Of a stretch of DNA of 64,000 nt, positions 37,398-47,029 are shown one piece after another. Numbering within the stretch: position 1 is the stretch's first letter; each line of letters opens with the position of its first letter. The translations under genes and the position numbers were made by a program. Source of the DNA: Ulvibacterium sp965228935. Lineage in GTDB: Bacteria > Bacteroidota > Bacteroidia > Flavobacteriales > Flavobacteriaceae. Below the pieces are notes generated by a model that was not told the DNA's origin, did not search any database, and saw nothing but the letters and a program-made list of their open reading frames with translations. The stretch lies in NCBI RefSeq assembly GCF_965228935.1, contig NZ_OZ245846.1, positions 4,278,001 to 4,342,000 of the forward strand. Direction: 5' to 3'.

Positions 37398-40154
37398 TTA
37401 TGGCGTTTCGGCCTCCATTACCTCATAAACCAGTTCCTGATATCCTATTTTGCCATTCTGCGTAATCCCCTCTATGATAATGAGCATCTTTCCCGTAGCA
37501 TCCGCGTTATAGAAATGAACAGTTGCCTTTCCATTAGCATCCGTATCCATATCGGGTTGCCAGTGGATAAGCTTCCTCTGATCCGGGATACTCCAATCGA
37601 ATGTGGAGCTATTGCTATGGTTCGGTGAATAAAACTCGCGATGAGTTGAAAATTCTGGGACAATGTCCCTTGTAATACCCTTGGTCCTGGTCAATACCCC
37701 GAACAATCCTTTTCCAGCATAGGTATATATGGCAAGGATTGCCGGATATGCGGGAGGCAATCCTGTAGGGTTTCCAAATACCTCACCAAAATACCTATTG
37801 GCCGTGGCAGTTTTAATTATTTCTACACTTTTAACCTCGCTAACGGGAATGTTTTGAATCAATCTATAATTCGAGATACGTACGGGTATTCCATCTACCA
37901 ATACATAGGTGAAACCTGCACCGTGAACATTTGCATAAAAAAAGCCACCATTGCTACCCACTCTGGAAACATTCAAATCACTTGCATAATTAAACAATAA
38001 TAGGCTATAGAGTCCATATGTCCAATTTTTCACCTTTTTCTTCAACTCAGTGTCCTCCACCACTAACTCCGGAAGGCCGTGTAGGTCCATCATCTCCTGC
38101 CTTTTCGGAGTTATTTCGTATCCGCTTAGGGTTACCTCGTCCAATTCAATGGTATTGGGCAAGATTTCAAAAGGGTCGGAAGCCTTTACTTGGGAAATTA
38201 TTTTTTGCATACGCCCTTCTAAAATACTATCAACAGGGGCTATGTTCTTTTTTACGTCATAGCTAATTTCCAATTCCCTTTTTTTGTCCAAGCGAACAGG
38301 AACACTCTTCTTTTTGCCTGCCAAATTGCTGGTCTGGAATACAATATCCCTCCCATCACCATACGACTCATTTATATGGAACTCAAAACGTCCCGTGCTA
38401 TCCAAGGTGGTTTGCCGAACTTCCGTCTGATTCCCCAGCACGATCATGGTCAAATTGAGTGCTCTTTTCCCGTGTTTTTTGTTTCGAAGGCCTCCAACAT
38501 AACCGGATATCCTTAAGCTTTTTTCCGGTTGAATATATGTAGGCCTGGATGGTTCATCATATATATACCTTCTCCATCCTTGTGTAAGCAACAAAACCTC
38601 TAAGTCATCGGGAGTGGTTTCTTCCTCAAAGTAATATGAGGGGGTTTCAATTGTACCCCGAAGTTCCGATTCCAATAAGAAGTACGACAAAATAGTACTT
38701 GGAGAAACATTGGTTTCCCTAAAGTAGGAACTATCCATCACCATTATGGACAAATTGGCCGTCTCGGGTCTTCCATTTTGGGAAGATTCTATTTCTATCT
38801 GAACACTATCCCTTTGTTTATAGACCATCTTCTTAGTTTTTGCGGAAATATGAAGCCTACCTTCCGGTTTTTTGATATAAACCAGTCGTTCGCAAACCGG
38901 GGCTCCATCTTTATCATATACCGTGAGTTCGCTTATTCCGTCGGGAAGTATGTTCTTTTGAAAAACATGCTGAAAATCACCATTCTTTAATTTTGCCCGC
39001 ATCAGATAAACGGGTTCTCCCCTTTGTCGGATTTGGATAAACATACTATCATTGGGAAAACGATTGGATGCTAACTTTATCCTCAAATATGATCTATCCT
39101 GGGCTACCGTCATTACAGTTCCAGCTTTTAAGGTTCGCGGTAACGGATACTTATATACCGACCCGTTCTTGGTCTTTAGCCTACCAAAGTAACGTTTTGC
39201 AATATCCGGCACCAAAACAACCTTGCCCATTCCTAAATCGTTGCTGGTAAATTCAACAATTGTATTTTCATTTTCGTCTACGATATCACCACTTACTTTT
39301 TTCCCTTCGTCCATATAGTTCAAGGCCTTAAAACCCACAACGCTTTTAAGCCCATGTACCAGTTCCCCTCCCTCGGGGAAGAAATCCAGTTTATGACGTT
39401 CTTTGTCCAAAACGATGGATTTAGAATACTCATTGTTTTTGGTCTTTAAAACATAGTTTATCATTGAAACATTGGTTGGAGCGGAATGATTCAAAAAGGC
39501 CGTTCCATCTCTATTTGTTCTCAATGCCATTGAATCCTTAAACCCTTCCCAACTCACATATAGTATAGATTTACCATTACTTAGACTATCCAACTGAGAA
39601 GGAAAAACGTTGGCTTGGACCCTAAACGTTTGATCGTTCACTTGGGTCACTTTAACGTTCTTGATGATATTTTTAGGGGCCTTATTATCCTTAAATTCGA
39701 ACAGGTTAATATATTTTGTGAAAATAAAGTCTTCCCCAAAATTTCTATTCCACTCCGTGTACGCCCTTATTTGATATATTCCTGAGGAATAGTCCGGAAA
39801 CAATTGAAAAAAACTATCTGCCTTACCATTTTTTAGCTTTAATATTTTCTTATCCACGATTTCTTGATGTCCGATATCGATAAGTTGTACATATAGAACG
39901 TTGCTAATTGTAGTGGGAAAATGATGTATCGCATCCGTGACTATTGCTTTGAACCATATGGTCTGGGAGGTGTTGTATGTGGTATTATCCAGTTGCAGAT
40001 AGACTTTTTCGGCGCGAGAAGCATGGGCAACTTCAGTAGGAATGGGCGATTTGACCTGTTGGGCAACGAGCGGAGAAAAATACAAGATTCCTACCAAAAT
40101 GAGTATTGGACATGTTTTTGAAGCCAAGATGTGACTAATCCGTTGGTTCATCAT
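37398..40154 (-). CDS. Exported MG2-like/plug-domain protein, paralogue B (function unknown)
   Basis: The second 918-residue paralogue. A signal peptide ends near SPLVAQ; the MG2-like start is AEKVYLQLDNTTYNTSQTI. Matching blocks run the full length: ILSYFLLESELRGTIETP, LLLTQGWRRYIYDEPSRP, TIELDEVTLSGYEITPKR, the plug-like VLVDGIPVRISNYRL and EVKSVEIIKTA, and the C-terminal macroglobulin-like HFYNADATGKMLIIIEG. As in paralogue A there is no barrel after the plug-like domain. It follows the CcsBA-like gene by 48 bases on the same strand and may be co-transcribed with it. No molecular function is known. Confidence 0.8.
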   Translation of the reverse strand: MMNQRISHILASKTCPILILVGILYFSPLVAQQVKSPIPTEVAHASRAEKVYLQLDNTTYNTSQTIWFKAIVTDAIHHFPTTISNVLYVQLIDIGHQEIVDKKILKLKNGKADSFFQLFPDYSSGIYQIRAYTEWNRNFGEDFIFTKYINLFEFKDNKAPKNIIKNVKVTQVNDQTFRVQANVFPSQLDSLSNGKSILYVSWEGFKDSMALRTNRDGTAFLNHSAPTNVSMINYVLKTKNNEYSKSIVLDKERHKLDFFPEGGELVHGLKSVVGFKALNYMDEGKKVSGDIVDENENTIVEFTSNDLGMGKVVLVPDIAKRYFGRLKTKNGSVYKYPLPRTLKAGTVMTVAQDRSYLRIKLASNRFPNDSMFIQIRQRGEPVYLMRAKLKNGDFQHVFQKNILPDGISELTVYDKDGAPVCERLVYIKKPEGRLHISAKTKKMVYKQRDSVQIEIESSQNGRPETANLSIMVMDSSYFRETNVSPSTILSYFLLESELRGTIETPSYYFEEETTPDDLEVLLLTQGWRRYIYDEPSRPTYIQPEKSLRISGYVGGLRNKKHGKRALNLTMIVLGNQTEVRQTTLDSTGRFEFHINESYGDGRDIVFQTSNLAGKKKSVPVRLDKKRELEISYDVKKNIAPVDSILEGRMQKIISQVKASDPFEILPNTIELDEVTLSGYEITPKRQEMMDLHGLPELVVEDTELKKKVKNWTYGLYSLLLFNYASDLNVSRVGSNGGFFYANVHGAGFTYVLVDGIPVRISNYRLIQNIPVSEVKSVEIIKTATANRYFGEVFGNPTGLPPAYPAILAIYTYAGKGLFGVLTRTKGITRDIVPEFSTHREFYSPNHSNSSTFDWSIPDQRKLIHWQPDMDTDANGKATVHFYNADATGKMLIIIEGITQNGKIGYQELVYEVMEAETP

Positions 40155-40202
40155 ATTAAAAATAGAGAAAGAACCTCAGACCTGCCAAAAATGGCCTCTA
40201 AT

Positions 40203-43200
40203 TCATGAGCTCGTCTTCATATAATTCACCCTATACCGCCAGTAGCTGATACTTCCTAAAATCAGAGCCCCTAACGCCATGTGCCAAACATAGTTCGGGG
40301 TAATGGCAGCTGCCCCGCTTTGGCCGTAACTATGGAGACCGACCAGATAATAATTTACCCCAAAATAGGTCATCATAATACTTCCAATGGCGACCAAGCT
40401 CAGAAAATTGAACAACCATCGGTTGCGGAGCCCGGGCACCAGGCGGGTATGGATAACAAAGGCATAGACCATTATGGATATCAGGGCCCAGGTTTCCTTG
40501 GGATCCCAGCCCCAATAACGGCCCCAGCTCTCATTGGCCCATTGGCCACCTAGAAAGTTCCCAATAGTAAGCATAACCAATCCTACGGTAAGGGCCAATT
40601 CATTGATAATGGTCAATTCCTTTAAATTGATTTCCATCCGTTCCTTATTCTTTTTCGTAGTGAGTATAATCAACAACAAACTTACCAATCCTAATATACC
40701 TCCCACGATCAAGGGCCCATAGCTTGCTACAATGACCGCCACGTGTATCATTAACCAATAGCTATCCAATACAGGTACCAAATTTCCTATCGCCGGATCC
40801 ACCCAATTCCAACTGGCAATCATCAACAACATACCTCCCACAAAAGTAGAGGCAGCTATGGTCATTTCGCTTTTTCTACCGAACGCCAATCCAATGGCAA
40901 CGGTAGCCCAGGCTACATACAGAATACTTTCATAGGCATTGCTCCAAGGGGCATGGCCGGAAATGTACCAGCGTAATATCAATCCCGCCGTGTGCCAAAG
41001 GAACAGGAGTATAATAGTTCCCTTTAAAAAATAGGTGCCGACCTTCCAAATTTCCCTATCCTTGAAAATCCTAAAAATCAAAACCAAGAACATGAACAGC
41101 CCTACCATTAAATACAGCCACCACAAACGACCGAAAATGTTTAGACTGTTATAGATTATTTCCACATCAATTTTTTGTTCCGAGGGCAGGACTTCATTTC
41201 CGTGATTCGATTGATTTTGTTTGAAGGCAGCCAAAAGCTTGTCCGCCTCGGTATAATCCCCTGTCTGTTTGGCCCTTTGTAGGGTTCCCAAATAATACGG
41301 AAGTGCATTCTGGATAAAATTGGCATAGAGCGAATCGGCCACCTGGAATTGTCCACTGCGATATTCCACAGCAGAAATCCATTTGTTGTTTTCGTCATTT
41401 AACAGTGGAAAAATCTTGATAATCTGTCCACTCAATGCTTGATTCAGCAAACTGACGCGGATATGGGCATCCTTAAAATCCTGTTCAAATTTATTGGGAA
41501 TATTGGTAGCCGTGGCATCCCTTAAAAGGGGTTCCAGTTTGTAATTTCCGTTTGCATCGAAAAAGTCGGTAGCCTTCACATATTTTTGTTTCTCGGTAAC
41601 TCCGATGACATGTCTGATACTATCATTTTTTACATCCTTGGAAAGACGTATGAATTCTGTATTGTACCAGGCCACTGGACTCAACATCATGGACAAAAAC
41701 ACTTGATCGGCATTCATGTCCCTATAGGAATCCTTTCCGCTTAATTTTCGCAACAGTTCCGATGAGAAGGTATTAATAGGTTTCATCCTTCCTCCCTCGT
41801 CCTGGATTACCAATTTTCCAAATTTTTCGGCATGCTCCTTGGTTACCGTGGTAGCCGCTAAAACGGAATCTATCCGTTTTTGATCCGGTCCGATACTGTG
41901 ATTATGACCATCGTTTGTAGAATGTTCCTGTCCCAAAGTGGGTATTACCGCTCCCAATAAGACCAGAATGGTCATTGCCGCTTTCTTTACTCTTAGCTTT
42001 TCCAGGGATTGGGCCAGATCTTTAAAACGGGTCTTGCCAAAAAACATAATCCCCAATAAGCCAAAATACAACAGAAAGTATCCTATATAGGTAATCCAGG
42101 TGCCCCACAGGTCATGGTTTACAGATAATACTGTTCCTTTTTCATCTGGATGGAAACTGGATTGGAAAAATCGATATCCCTTATGATCCAATACATGGTT
42201 CATAAAGATATCATAGTCGAACGGCCGTTCATCCCTAACCGTAATCTTGCTCATAAAGGAAGCATATCCTTTTTCGGTACCTGGATATTTTTCGGCGATA
42301 AAATCGTTCAATTGTATGCTAAACGGGAGCTCATGTACCTTGGAGCCATAGCCTAACATAAAATCGAGTCCGCCAACATTGAATTTCTCCGTGAAATTCG
42401 AAGTGCCCTTATCGCCCAACAACTTTTTCCGAACCGTCTCGTCACCTGATGAAACCTCTACTACCAAAGCATCCAAAGTAGTTTCCGTAATCTGGGACTC
42501 GGGAACCTTTACCACCCCATAGGAGCCTCTGACCACAGGTTCCGGAATTACAAATTGCATTCCGGCAGTATTGTAAAGGGAACGCAATTGTAAATTCTGT
42601 AAACTATCCTTTGCAAGTGTTCCTTGCAATTGATCTGCCATCCGGAGAAAGCTGCCTTCGAAAGAGGAGCGGATTTGGTAAGTGCCGTCCGTGGTAAAAA
42701 TGTTTATGGCCCCTTCGGTCTCCTTGTTCAAAGCGAACAATACGCCATGGATACTGGACACTTGGCCACTTTCCAAATAGTGCTCATGTCGTTGCCCATC
42801 CCCTGCTTCTACAATCTTTAGATATTCATTTCCATTTTCGTCCTCTATCAATCCTTCTTTGGCCCCATCAATGAAATCCACATAGGAAATCGTAAAAGGC
42901 TGTCCATTAAAATCCAACTTCCACGGCAGGTTCGATTTTAGACCCTCTGCAGTAACGATCAAATCATCCTCAAGGATTTTACGTTTAGGTTCCCCATTGA
43001 TTTGTCCATCTACATAGGCCTTAAGATAAGTTTTGTCCGAATAAAAAACGTTTTCGGAACTCCCCTCCCGAATGGGCATCATTCCTTCATAGCTAATATA
43101 TCTTGTAACGAAGGCCCCTAGAATAATAAGGATCCAGGAAAGGTGAAGGACAAGCACGGGCCACTTTTTCCACTGTAGGAGTTTGTATTTAAATATGTTA

Positions 43201-43391
43201 CCGACAAAATTAATGACAAAAAAGACCATTATGACCTCAAACCACCAAGCGTTGTAGATCCAAATTCTGGCAGTCTCCGTACTATAACGGCTCTCAATAA
43301 ATGTACCGAAAGCCATGGCCGTGGCAAAAACCAGGAACAGAACAGCCATGAGACGTGTGGAAAAGAAAATTTCTTTTAGCAATTTTGTCAT
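40203..43391 (-). CDS. Fused ResB/CcsA cytochrome c biogenesis protein (CcsBA-like)
   Basis: A 1062-residue inner-membrane protein for haem delivery and attachment to c-type cytochromes (System II). The N-terminal ResB-like part has membrane segments at about 12-30, 45-62 and 73-92 and a large periplasmic region; a further span near 440-460 and another near 485 separate it from a second periplasmic stretch. The C-terminal CcsA-like part (about 740-1055) has eight hydrophobic segments and the tryptophan-rich haem motif WGRYWGWDPKETW with flanking histidines (HTAGLILRWY, IHVAVIVASYG). One long fused gene is the usual form in Bacteroidota. It is divergent from the DUF2520-like gene and precedes paralogue B on its own strand. 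Confidence 0.93.
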   Translation of the reverse strand: MTKLLKEIFFSTRLMAVLFLVFATAMAFGTFIESRYSTETARIWIYNAWWFEVIMVFFVINFVGNIFKYKLLQWKKWPVLVLHLSWILIILGAFVTRYISYEGMMPIREGSSENVFYSDKTYLKAYVDGQINGEPKRKILEDDLIVTAEGLKSNLPWKLDFNGQPFTISYVDFIDGAKEGLIEDENGNEYLKIVEAGDGQRHEHYLESGQVSSIHGVLFALNKETEGAINIFTTDGTYQIRSSFEGSFLRMADQLQGTLAKDSLQNLQLRSLYNTAGMQFVIPEPVVRGSYGVVKVPESQITETTLDALVVEVSSGDETVRKKLLGDKGTSNFTEKFNVGGLDFMLGYGSKVHELPFSIQLNDFIAEKYPGTEKGYASFMSKITVRDERPFDYDIFMNHVLDHKGYRFFQSSFHPDEKGTVLSVNHDLWGTWITYIGYFLLYFGLLGIMFFGKTRFKDLAQSLEKLRVKKAAMTILVLLGAVIPTLGQEHSTNDGHNHSIGPDQKRIDSVLAATTVTKEHAEKFGKLVIQDEGGRMKPINTFSSELLRKLSGKDSYRDMNADQVFLSMMLSPVAWYNTEFIRLSKDVKNDSIRHVIGVTEKQKYVKATDFFDANGNYKLEPLLRDATATNIPNKFEQDFKDAHIRVSLLNQALSGQIIKIFPLLNDENNKWISAVEYRSGQFQVADSLYANFIQNALPYYLGTLQRAKQTGDYTEADKLLAAFKQNQSNHGNEVLPSEQKIDVEIIYNSLNIFGRLWWLYLMVGLFMFLVLIFRIFKDREIWKVGTYFLKGTIILLFLWHTAGLILRWYISGHAPWSNAYESILYVAWATVAIGLAFGRKSEMTIAASTFVGGMLLMIASWNWVDPAIGNLVPVLDSYWLMIHVAVIVASYGPLIVGGILGLVSLLLIILTTKKNKERMEINLKELTIINELALTVGLVMLTIGNFLGGQWANESWGRYWGWDPKETWALISIMVYAFVIHTRLVPGLRNRWLFNFLSLVAIGSIMMTYFGVNYYLVGLHSYGQSGAAAITPNYVWHMALGALILGSISYWRYRVNYMKTSS

Positions 43392-43532
43392 TTGGCCGGA
43401 GGATTATATGGATTAAGAAGGCAAAAATAAGGCGTTTTTATGATTTTTAAATGACAAGAACAAATTAAAAGCTTAAACAAAACTGTTAAAGATAAATGAA
43501 TTAAAGGTGCAAGAATATCTCTAAATTTGCAT

Positions 43533-44297
43533 ATGATTTCAATTTCCATACTAGGTTCAGGAAATGTGGCCAAACATCTATGGGACGCTTTTTTAGCGCA
43601 GAAGGAGGTCACAGTGAACCAAGTAATCGGACGTAATCCTAATACACTTGCCCATTTCGCGGGCAAAACCAATACCTCTCAAAACTTCGAATCGTTTATG
43701 GATGCGGATGTGTACATCATTGCGGTAAGCGATGATGCGATTCCCGAGGTATCACCATATCTCAAGAACAAGGGAGGACTGGTTGTCCATACTTCGGGAA
43801 GTGTTTCTTTGGACGTATTGGCCGATAACCCAAGGGCAGGTATTTTTTATCCCCTGCAAACTTTTACCAAGACACAACACGCGGATTTTAAGGAAGTTCC
43901 CATTTGTCTGGAAACCAAGACCGAAGCGGATGGGCAACTTTTGCATACCTTGGCCTCCCTAATTTCCGACAGGGTTTATTTTGTCGATTTTGAGCAACGT
44001 AAAAAGTTGCATTTAGCGGCTGTTTTTGCGAACAATTTTTCCAATCATATGTTCCATATTGCCCATGAAATTTGCGAAAAGAACAACCTCTCTTTCGATA
44101 TCCTGAAACCCTTGATTTTGGAAACCTCAAAAAAAATCGAAAGGCTATCACCCTATGAATCGCAGACTGGGCCGGCACGTAGAAAGGATACCGGTACCCT
44201 ACAAAAGCATATTAATTTAATAAAAGAAGAAAACCAAAAAGAGATTTACCGATTATTGAGTCGATCCATACAACAGACCTATGGAAAAAAACTATAA
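43533..44297 (+). CDS. Rossmann-fold/DUF2520 domain protein
   Basis: A 254-residue cytoplasmic protein. It begins with a dinucleotide-binding motif (SISILGSGNVAKHL), has an F420-dependent-NADP-oxidoreductase-like N-terminal half, and a helical DUF2520 C-terminal half (LHLAAVFANNFSNHMF and ETSKKIERLSPYESQTGPARR). The biochemical role is unknown; the family is often a core gene near kdsC and maf in flavobacteria. The ATG at 43533 is used rather than a TTG two codons earlier. A TAAATTTG motif (43522-43529) abuts the start but seems too close to be its promoter. The 3' end overlaps kdsC by 17 bases. Confidence 0.88.
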   Translation: MISISILGSGNVAKHLWDAFLAQKEVTVNQVIGRNPNTLAHFAGKTNTSQNFESFMDADVYIIAVSDDAIPEVSPYLKNKGGLVVHTSGSVSLDVLADNPRAGIFYPLQTFTKTQHADFKEVPICLETKTEADGQLLHTLASLISDRVYFVDFEQRKKLHLAAVFANNFSNHMFHIAHEICEKNNLSFDILKPLILETSKKIERLSPYESQTGPARRKDTGTLQKHINLIKEENQKEIYRLLSRSIQQTYGKKL

Positions 44298-44808
44298 GGA
44301 AATTCTAAAGGATATAACCACTTTTGTCTTTGATGTGGATGGAGTGTTTACCGACGGTACACTTTTAGTGACCACCTCGGGCGAAATGCTTAGACGAATG
44401 AACGTTAGGGACGGATATGCCCTTAAGACAGCTATCAACAAAGGTTACCATGTTTGCATTATAACCGCGGGTAGCAATGAAGGGGTCCGGGAACGCTTAA
44501 AAGGACTGGGAGTCAGCCACATTTACATGGGAGCCCATTATAAAACGGCACCCTTGGAAGAGTATTTGCAAGTACAGGGCATACATCCGGATAACGTACT
44601 GTACATGGGGGATGATTTACCGGATATTCTCCCTTTGCAACAGGTAGCCCTTCCTACATGCCCCCAAAATGCTGTACAGGAGGTAAAGGCCATTTGCAAG
44701 TATGTTTCACACAAAAATGGAGGTGATGGTTGTGTACGGGACGTAATTGAGCAGGTGCTAAAAGTGAAGGGACACTGGTATAGTTCTATTGAAACCCAAA
44801 AGGTTTAG
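44281..44808 (+). CDS. kdsC: KdsC-like HAD phosphatase (KDO-8-phosphate phosphatase)
   Basis: A 175-residue type C0 HAD phosphatase. The catalytic aspartates Asp18 and Asp20 are in FVFDVDGVFTDG, motif II is IITAGSNEG, and the last acidic pair is in YMGDDLPDILPL. There is no cap domain, as expected for tetrameric KdsC enzymes that dephosphorylate 3-deoxy-manno-octulosonate-8-phosphate for lipopolysaccharide. It overlaps the end of the DUF2520-like gene and is 6 bases before maf, so the three are probably one transcript. Confidence 0.9.
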   Translation: MEKNYKEILKDITTFVFDVDGVFTDGTLLVTTSGEMLRRMNVRDGYALKTAINKGYHVCIITAGSNEGVRERLKGLGVSHIYMGAHYKTAPLEEYLQVQGIHPDNVLYMGDDLPDILPLQQVALPTCPQNAVQEVKAICKYVSHKNGGDGCVRDVIEQVLKVKGHWYSSIETQKV

Positions 44809-44814
44809 GCCCGA

Positions 44815-45402
44815 ATGTTACAAGGAAAACTGAAAGGGTATTCATTAATCTTAGCTTCGGGATCGCCACGGCGACAGCAGTTTTTTAAGGAGCTTGGGGT
44901 AGATTTTGAAATTAGGCCAAGGCCGATAGCCGAAAAGTATCCCAAACAGCTGAAGGGTAGCGAAATTTCGAATTATTTGGCACAACTAAAGGCAACCGCT
45001 TTCCATGGTACACTCAACCCCGATGAAATTTTAATAACCTCGGATACCATAGTTTGGCACAACAAAAAATCCTTAGCCAAACCGGCCAATACAACTGAAG
45101 CCTTCAACATGCTCAAAACACTCTCAGGGGATTGGCACGAGGTTATCACTTCGGTATGTTTTACTACCGTTGCCGAACAAAGGACAGTTTCTGAGACTAC
45201 CCAGGTAAAATTCAAAAAACTCTCCAAAGAAGAAATCAGTTTTTATGTGAGTAACTATGAACCTTTTGATAAGGCGGGAGGTTATGGCATACAGGATTGG
45301 ATAGGTCTAATCGGTATTAAAAAAATAAAGGGGTCTTATACAAATGTGGTAGGCCTTCCCACGCATTTGGTCTACAAAACGTTAATGGACATGGCGGGTT
45401 GA
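44815..45402 (+). CDS. maf: Maf-family nucleotide pyrophosphatase
   Basis: A 195-residue housecleaning nucleoside-triphosphate pyrophosphatase. The N-terminal phosphate-binding motif is LASGSPRRQQ, SDTIVWH holds the catalytic Asp, and LAKP with the following helix and GGYGIQDWIG match the dTTP/UTP-specific YhdE-like branch. The expected role is hydrolysis of modified or surplus nucleotides. Third gene of the DUF2520-kdsC-maf run, 34 bases before the lipoprotein gene. Confidence 0.93.
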   Translation: MLQGKLKGYSLILASGSPRRQQFFKELGVDFEIRPRPIAEKYPKQLKGSEISNYLAQLKATAFHGTLNPDEILITSDTIVWHNKKSLAKPANTTEAFNMLKTLSGDWHEVITSVCFTTVAEQRTVSETTQVKFKKLSKEEISFYVSNYEPFDKAGGYGIQDWIGLIGIKKIKGSYTNVVGLPTHLVYKTLMDMAG

Positions 45403-45435
45403 AGCTTTTTCGGTAATTTTGAAAAAACCAGCGTA

Positions 45436-46389
45436 ATGAAAAAATGGATCAAGTTTGAATTGGCCGTGGTGTTATTCGCAATTGTAATGACCACTATGGA
45501 GTCGTGCAAGGAGAAAAGTACCAAAGAAAACAAGGACATCGCCTTGAACGAAAGCATAAAAGCCACTGCCGAAAACCCTAAAAAGAAACTTTCCCAAGAA
45601 TTTAAGGACTATTGGTATTCCGGCCAGGCAGAGATAACCTCCTATGCTTTGGAACAGCCTCGATATGGGCAAATGCGGGATGGGCATGCTGTTCTAGTTT
45701 TCGTCACCGAGCCCTTTTCTGCCGATAAGCAGGTAAAGGCCGATGCCCATAAATCGGATAATATCCCGGTGTTGAAACTAAATAGCACAAAAAAGTACCT
45801 TACGGGTGTATACCCCTATTCCATTATGAGCAGCAGTTTTTATCCCGTTCATGATAACCAGCATTCGCTTAAGGTTACTTTTTCCGCACAGGAATGGTGT
45901 GGACAAGTCTACGCCCAATTGAACAATAGAGATCAATTTGAGGTTAAGTCCCACTCTTACTTTGAATCGGAGGCTGATCAAAACATCTCTTTGGACAAAG
46001 TCACTTTGGAAAACGAGTTGTGGAACAAAATTCGAATCGATCCAAAAGGTTTACCTGTGGGGAATTTTAAAATCTTGCCCTCAATGGAATACTTAAGGCT
46101 GTCCCATAAAGAATTAAAATCCTATGATGCCAGTGTCCGTCTTGTGGATAATGGCGCAGAAAGTACATATACTATCGCCTATCCGGAATTACAACGAACG
46201 CTTAAAATCAAATTTTCGACCGCCTTCCCGCATACTATTGAGGGTTGGACGGAAACTTTTATCAGTGGTTACGGCCAAAATGCAAAAACAATGACCTCAA
46301 GGGCCAAGAAAATCAAGTCTATAAAATCCCCGTACTGGCAAAGAAATGGAAATGAGCACGTATCTTTACGTGATAGTCTAGGATTGTAA
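45436..46389 (+). CDS. Conserved lipoprotein of unknown function
   Basis: A 317-residue protein with an N-terminal lipoprotein signal (Cys near residue 24 in TMESCKEK), followed by a low-complexity Lys/Glu linker and a beta-rich domain with YWYSGQAEITSYALEQPRYG, LVFVTEPFS, SAQEWCGQVYAQLN and TETFISGYG. No enzyme motif is recognised. It seems specific to flavobacteria and sits between maf and mscS; relatives are sometimes mislabelled Maf because of this position. Its end is only 5 bases before the MscS gene. Confidence 0.75.
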   Translation: MKKWIKFELAVVLFAIVMTTMESCKEKSTKENKDIALNESIKATAENPKKKLSQEFKDYWYSGQAEITSYALEQPRYGQMRDGHAVLVFVTEPFSADKQVKADAHKSDNIPVLKLNSTKKYLTGVYPYSIMSSSFYPVHDNQHSLKVTFSAQEWCGQVYAQLNNRDQFEVKSHSYFESEADQNISLDKVTLENELWNKIRIDPKGLPVGNFKILPSMEYLRLSHKELKSYDASVRLVDNGAESTYTIAYPELQRTLKIKFSTAFPHTIEGWTETFISGYGQNAKTMTSRAKKIKSIKSPYWQRNGNEHVSLRDSLGL

Positions 46390-46394
46390 TCTTT

Positions 46395-46940
46395 ATGGAA
46401 AACATTTTTTTCGACTACAGGACTGAATTAATAGGAACCGTAGCTACTTTGGTCATCCTATTGGTGTTAAGGTTTGTCTTTGAGAAGACCATTCGAAAAG
46501 TAGGTAAGATAAGCGACCTTAATAAGGCCCGTACTTTACTCATAATCAGATATGTATCCATCGCCATTGTCATCATTGGTGTAGTAGCCTTAACCTTAAT
46601 ATGGGGAGTGAACATAAAAGATTTGGGGCTTATATTTTCCTCCGTTTTTGCGGTAATCGGCGTAGCACTTTTTGCGCAATGGTCTATTATAAGCAATATT
46701 ACCGCCGGGGTCATTTTGTTTTTTTCCTTTCCCTATAAAATCGGCGATCGCATAAAAATAATGGATAAGGATATCGCCGATAACGAGGCAAATTACGAGA
46801 TATATCTTATAGAGGATATAAAAGCGTACCATATGTATTTGCGAAAGAACAACGGCGAACTACTGACCTATCCTAACAATCTTCTTCTCCAAAAAGCTGT
46901 CGCACTCATCGATGCCACCAAGGAAATTAAAGGGGAATAG
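46395..46940 (+). CDS. Small MscS-type mechanosensitive channel
   Basis: A 181-residue inner-membrane protein. Three hydrophobic segments lie at about 10-30, 46-70 and 77-98; the third with FAQWSIISNITAGVILFF is the pore-lining TM3 and beta-domain entry of MscS. A short cytoplasmic beta domain (YKIGDRIKIMDKD and LYLRKNNGEL-like strands) follows, with LTYPNNLLLQKAV at the end; the large C-terminal cage domain of E. coli MscS is missing. It probably opens under osmotic downshift. Last gene of the DUF2520-kdsC-maf run. Confidence 0.88.
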   Translation: MENIFFDYRTELIGTVATLVILLVLRFVFEKTIRKVGKISDLNKARTLLIIRYVSIAIVIIGVVALTLIWGVNIKDLGLIFSSVFAVIGVALFAQWSIISNITAGVILFFSFPYKIGDRIKIMDKDIADNEANYEIYLIEDIKAYHMYLRKNNGELLTYPNNLLLQKAVALIDATKEIKGE

Positions 46941-47029
46941 GAAATTTGCTAGATTGTTAAAGAAGTTCTAAATGTAATTCCATCCCATTTTAATCTTTCT
47001 ATATTTGGTTGCCAACAAAACCCTTTGAT

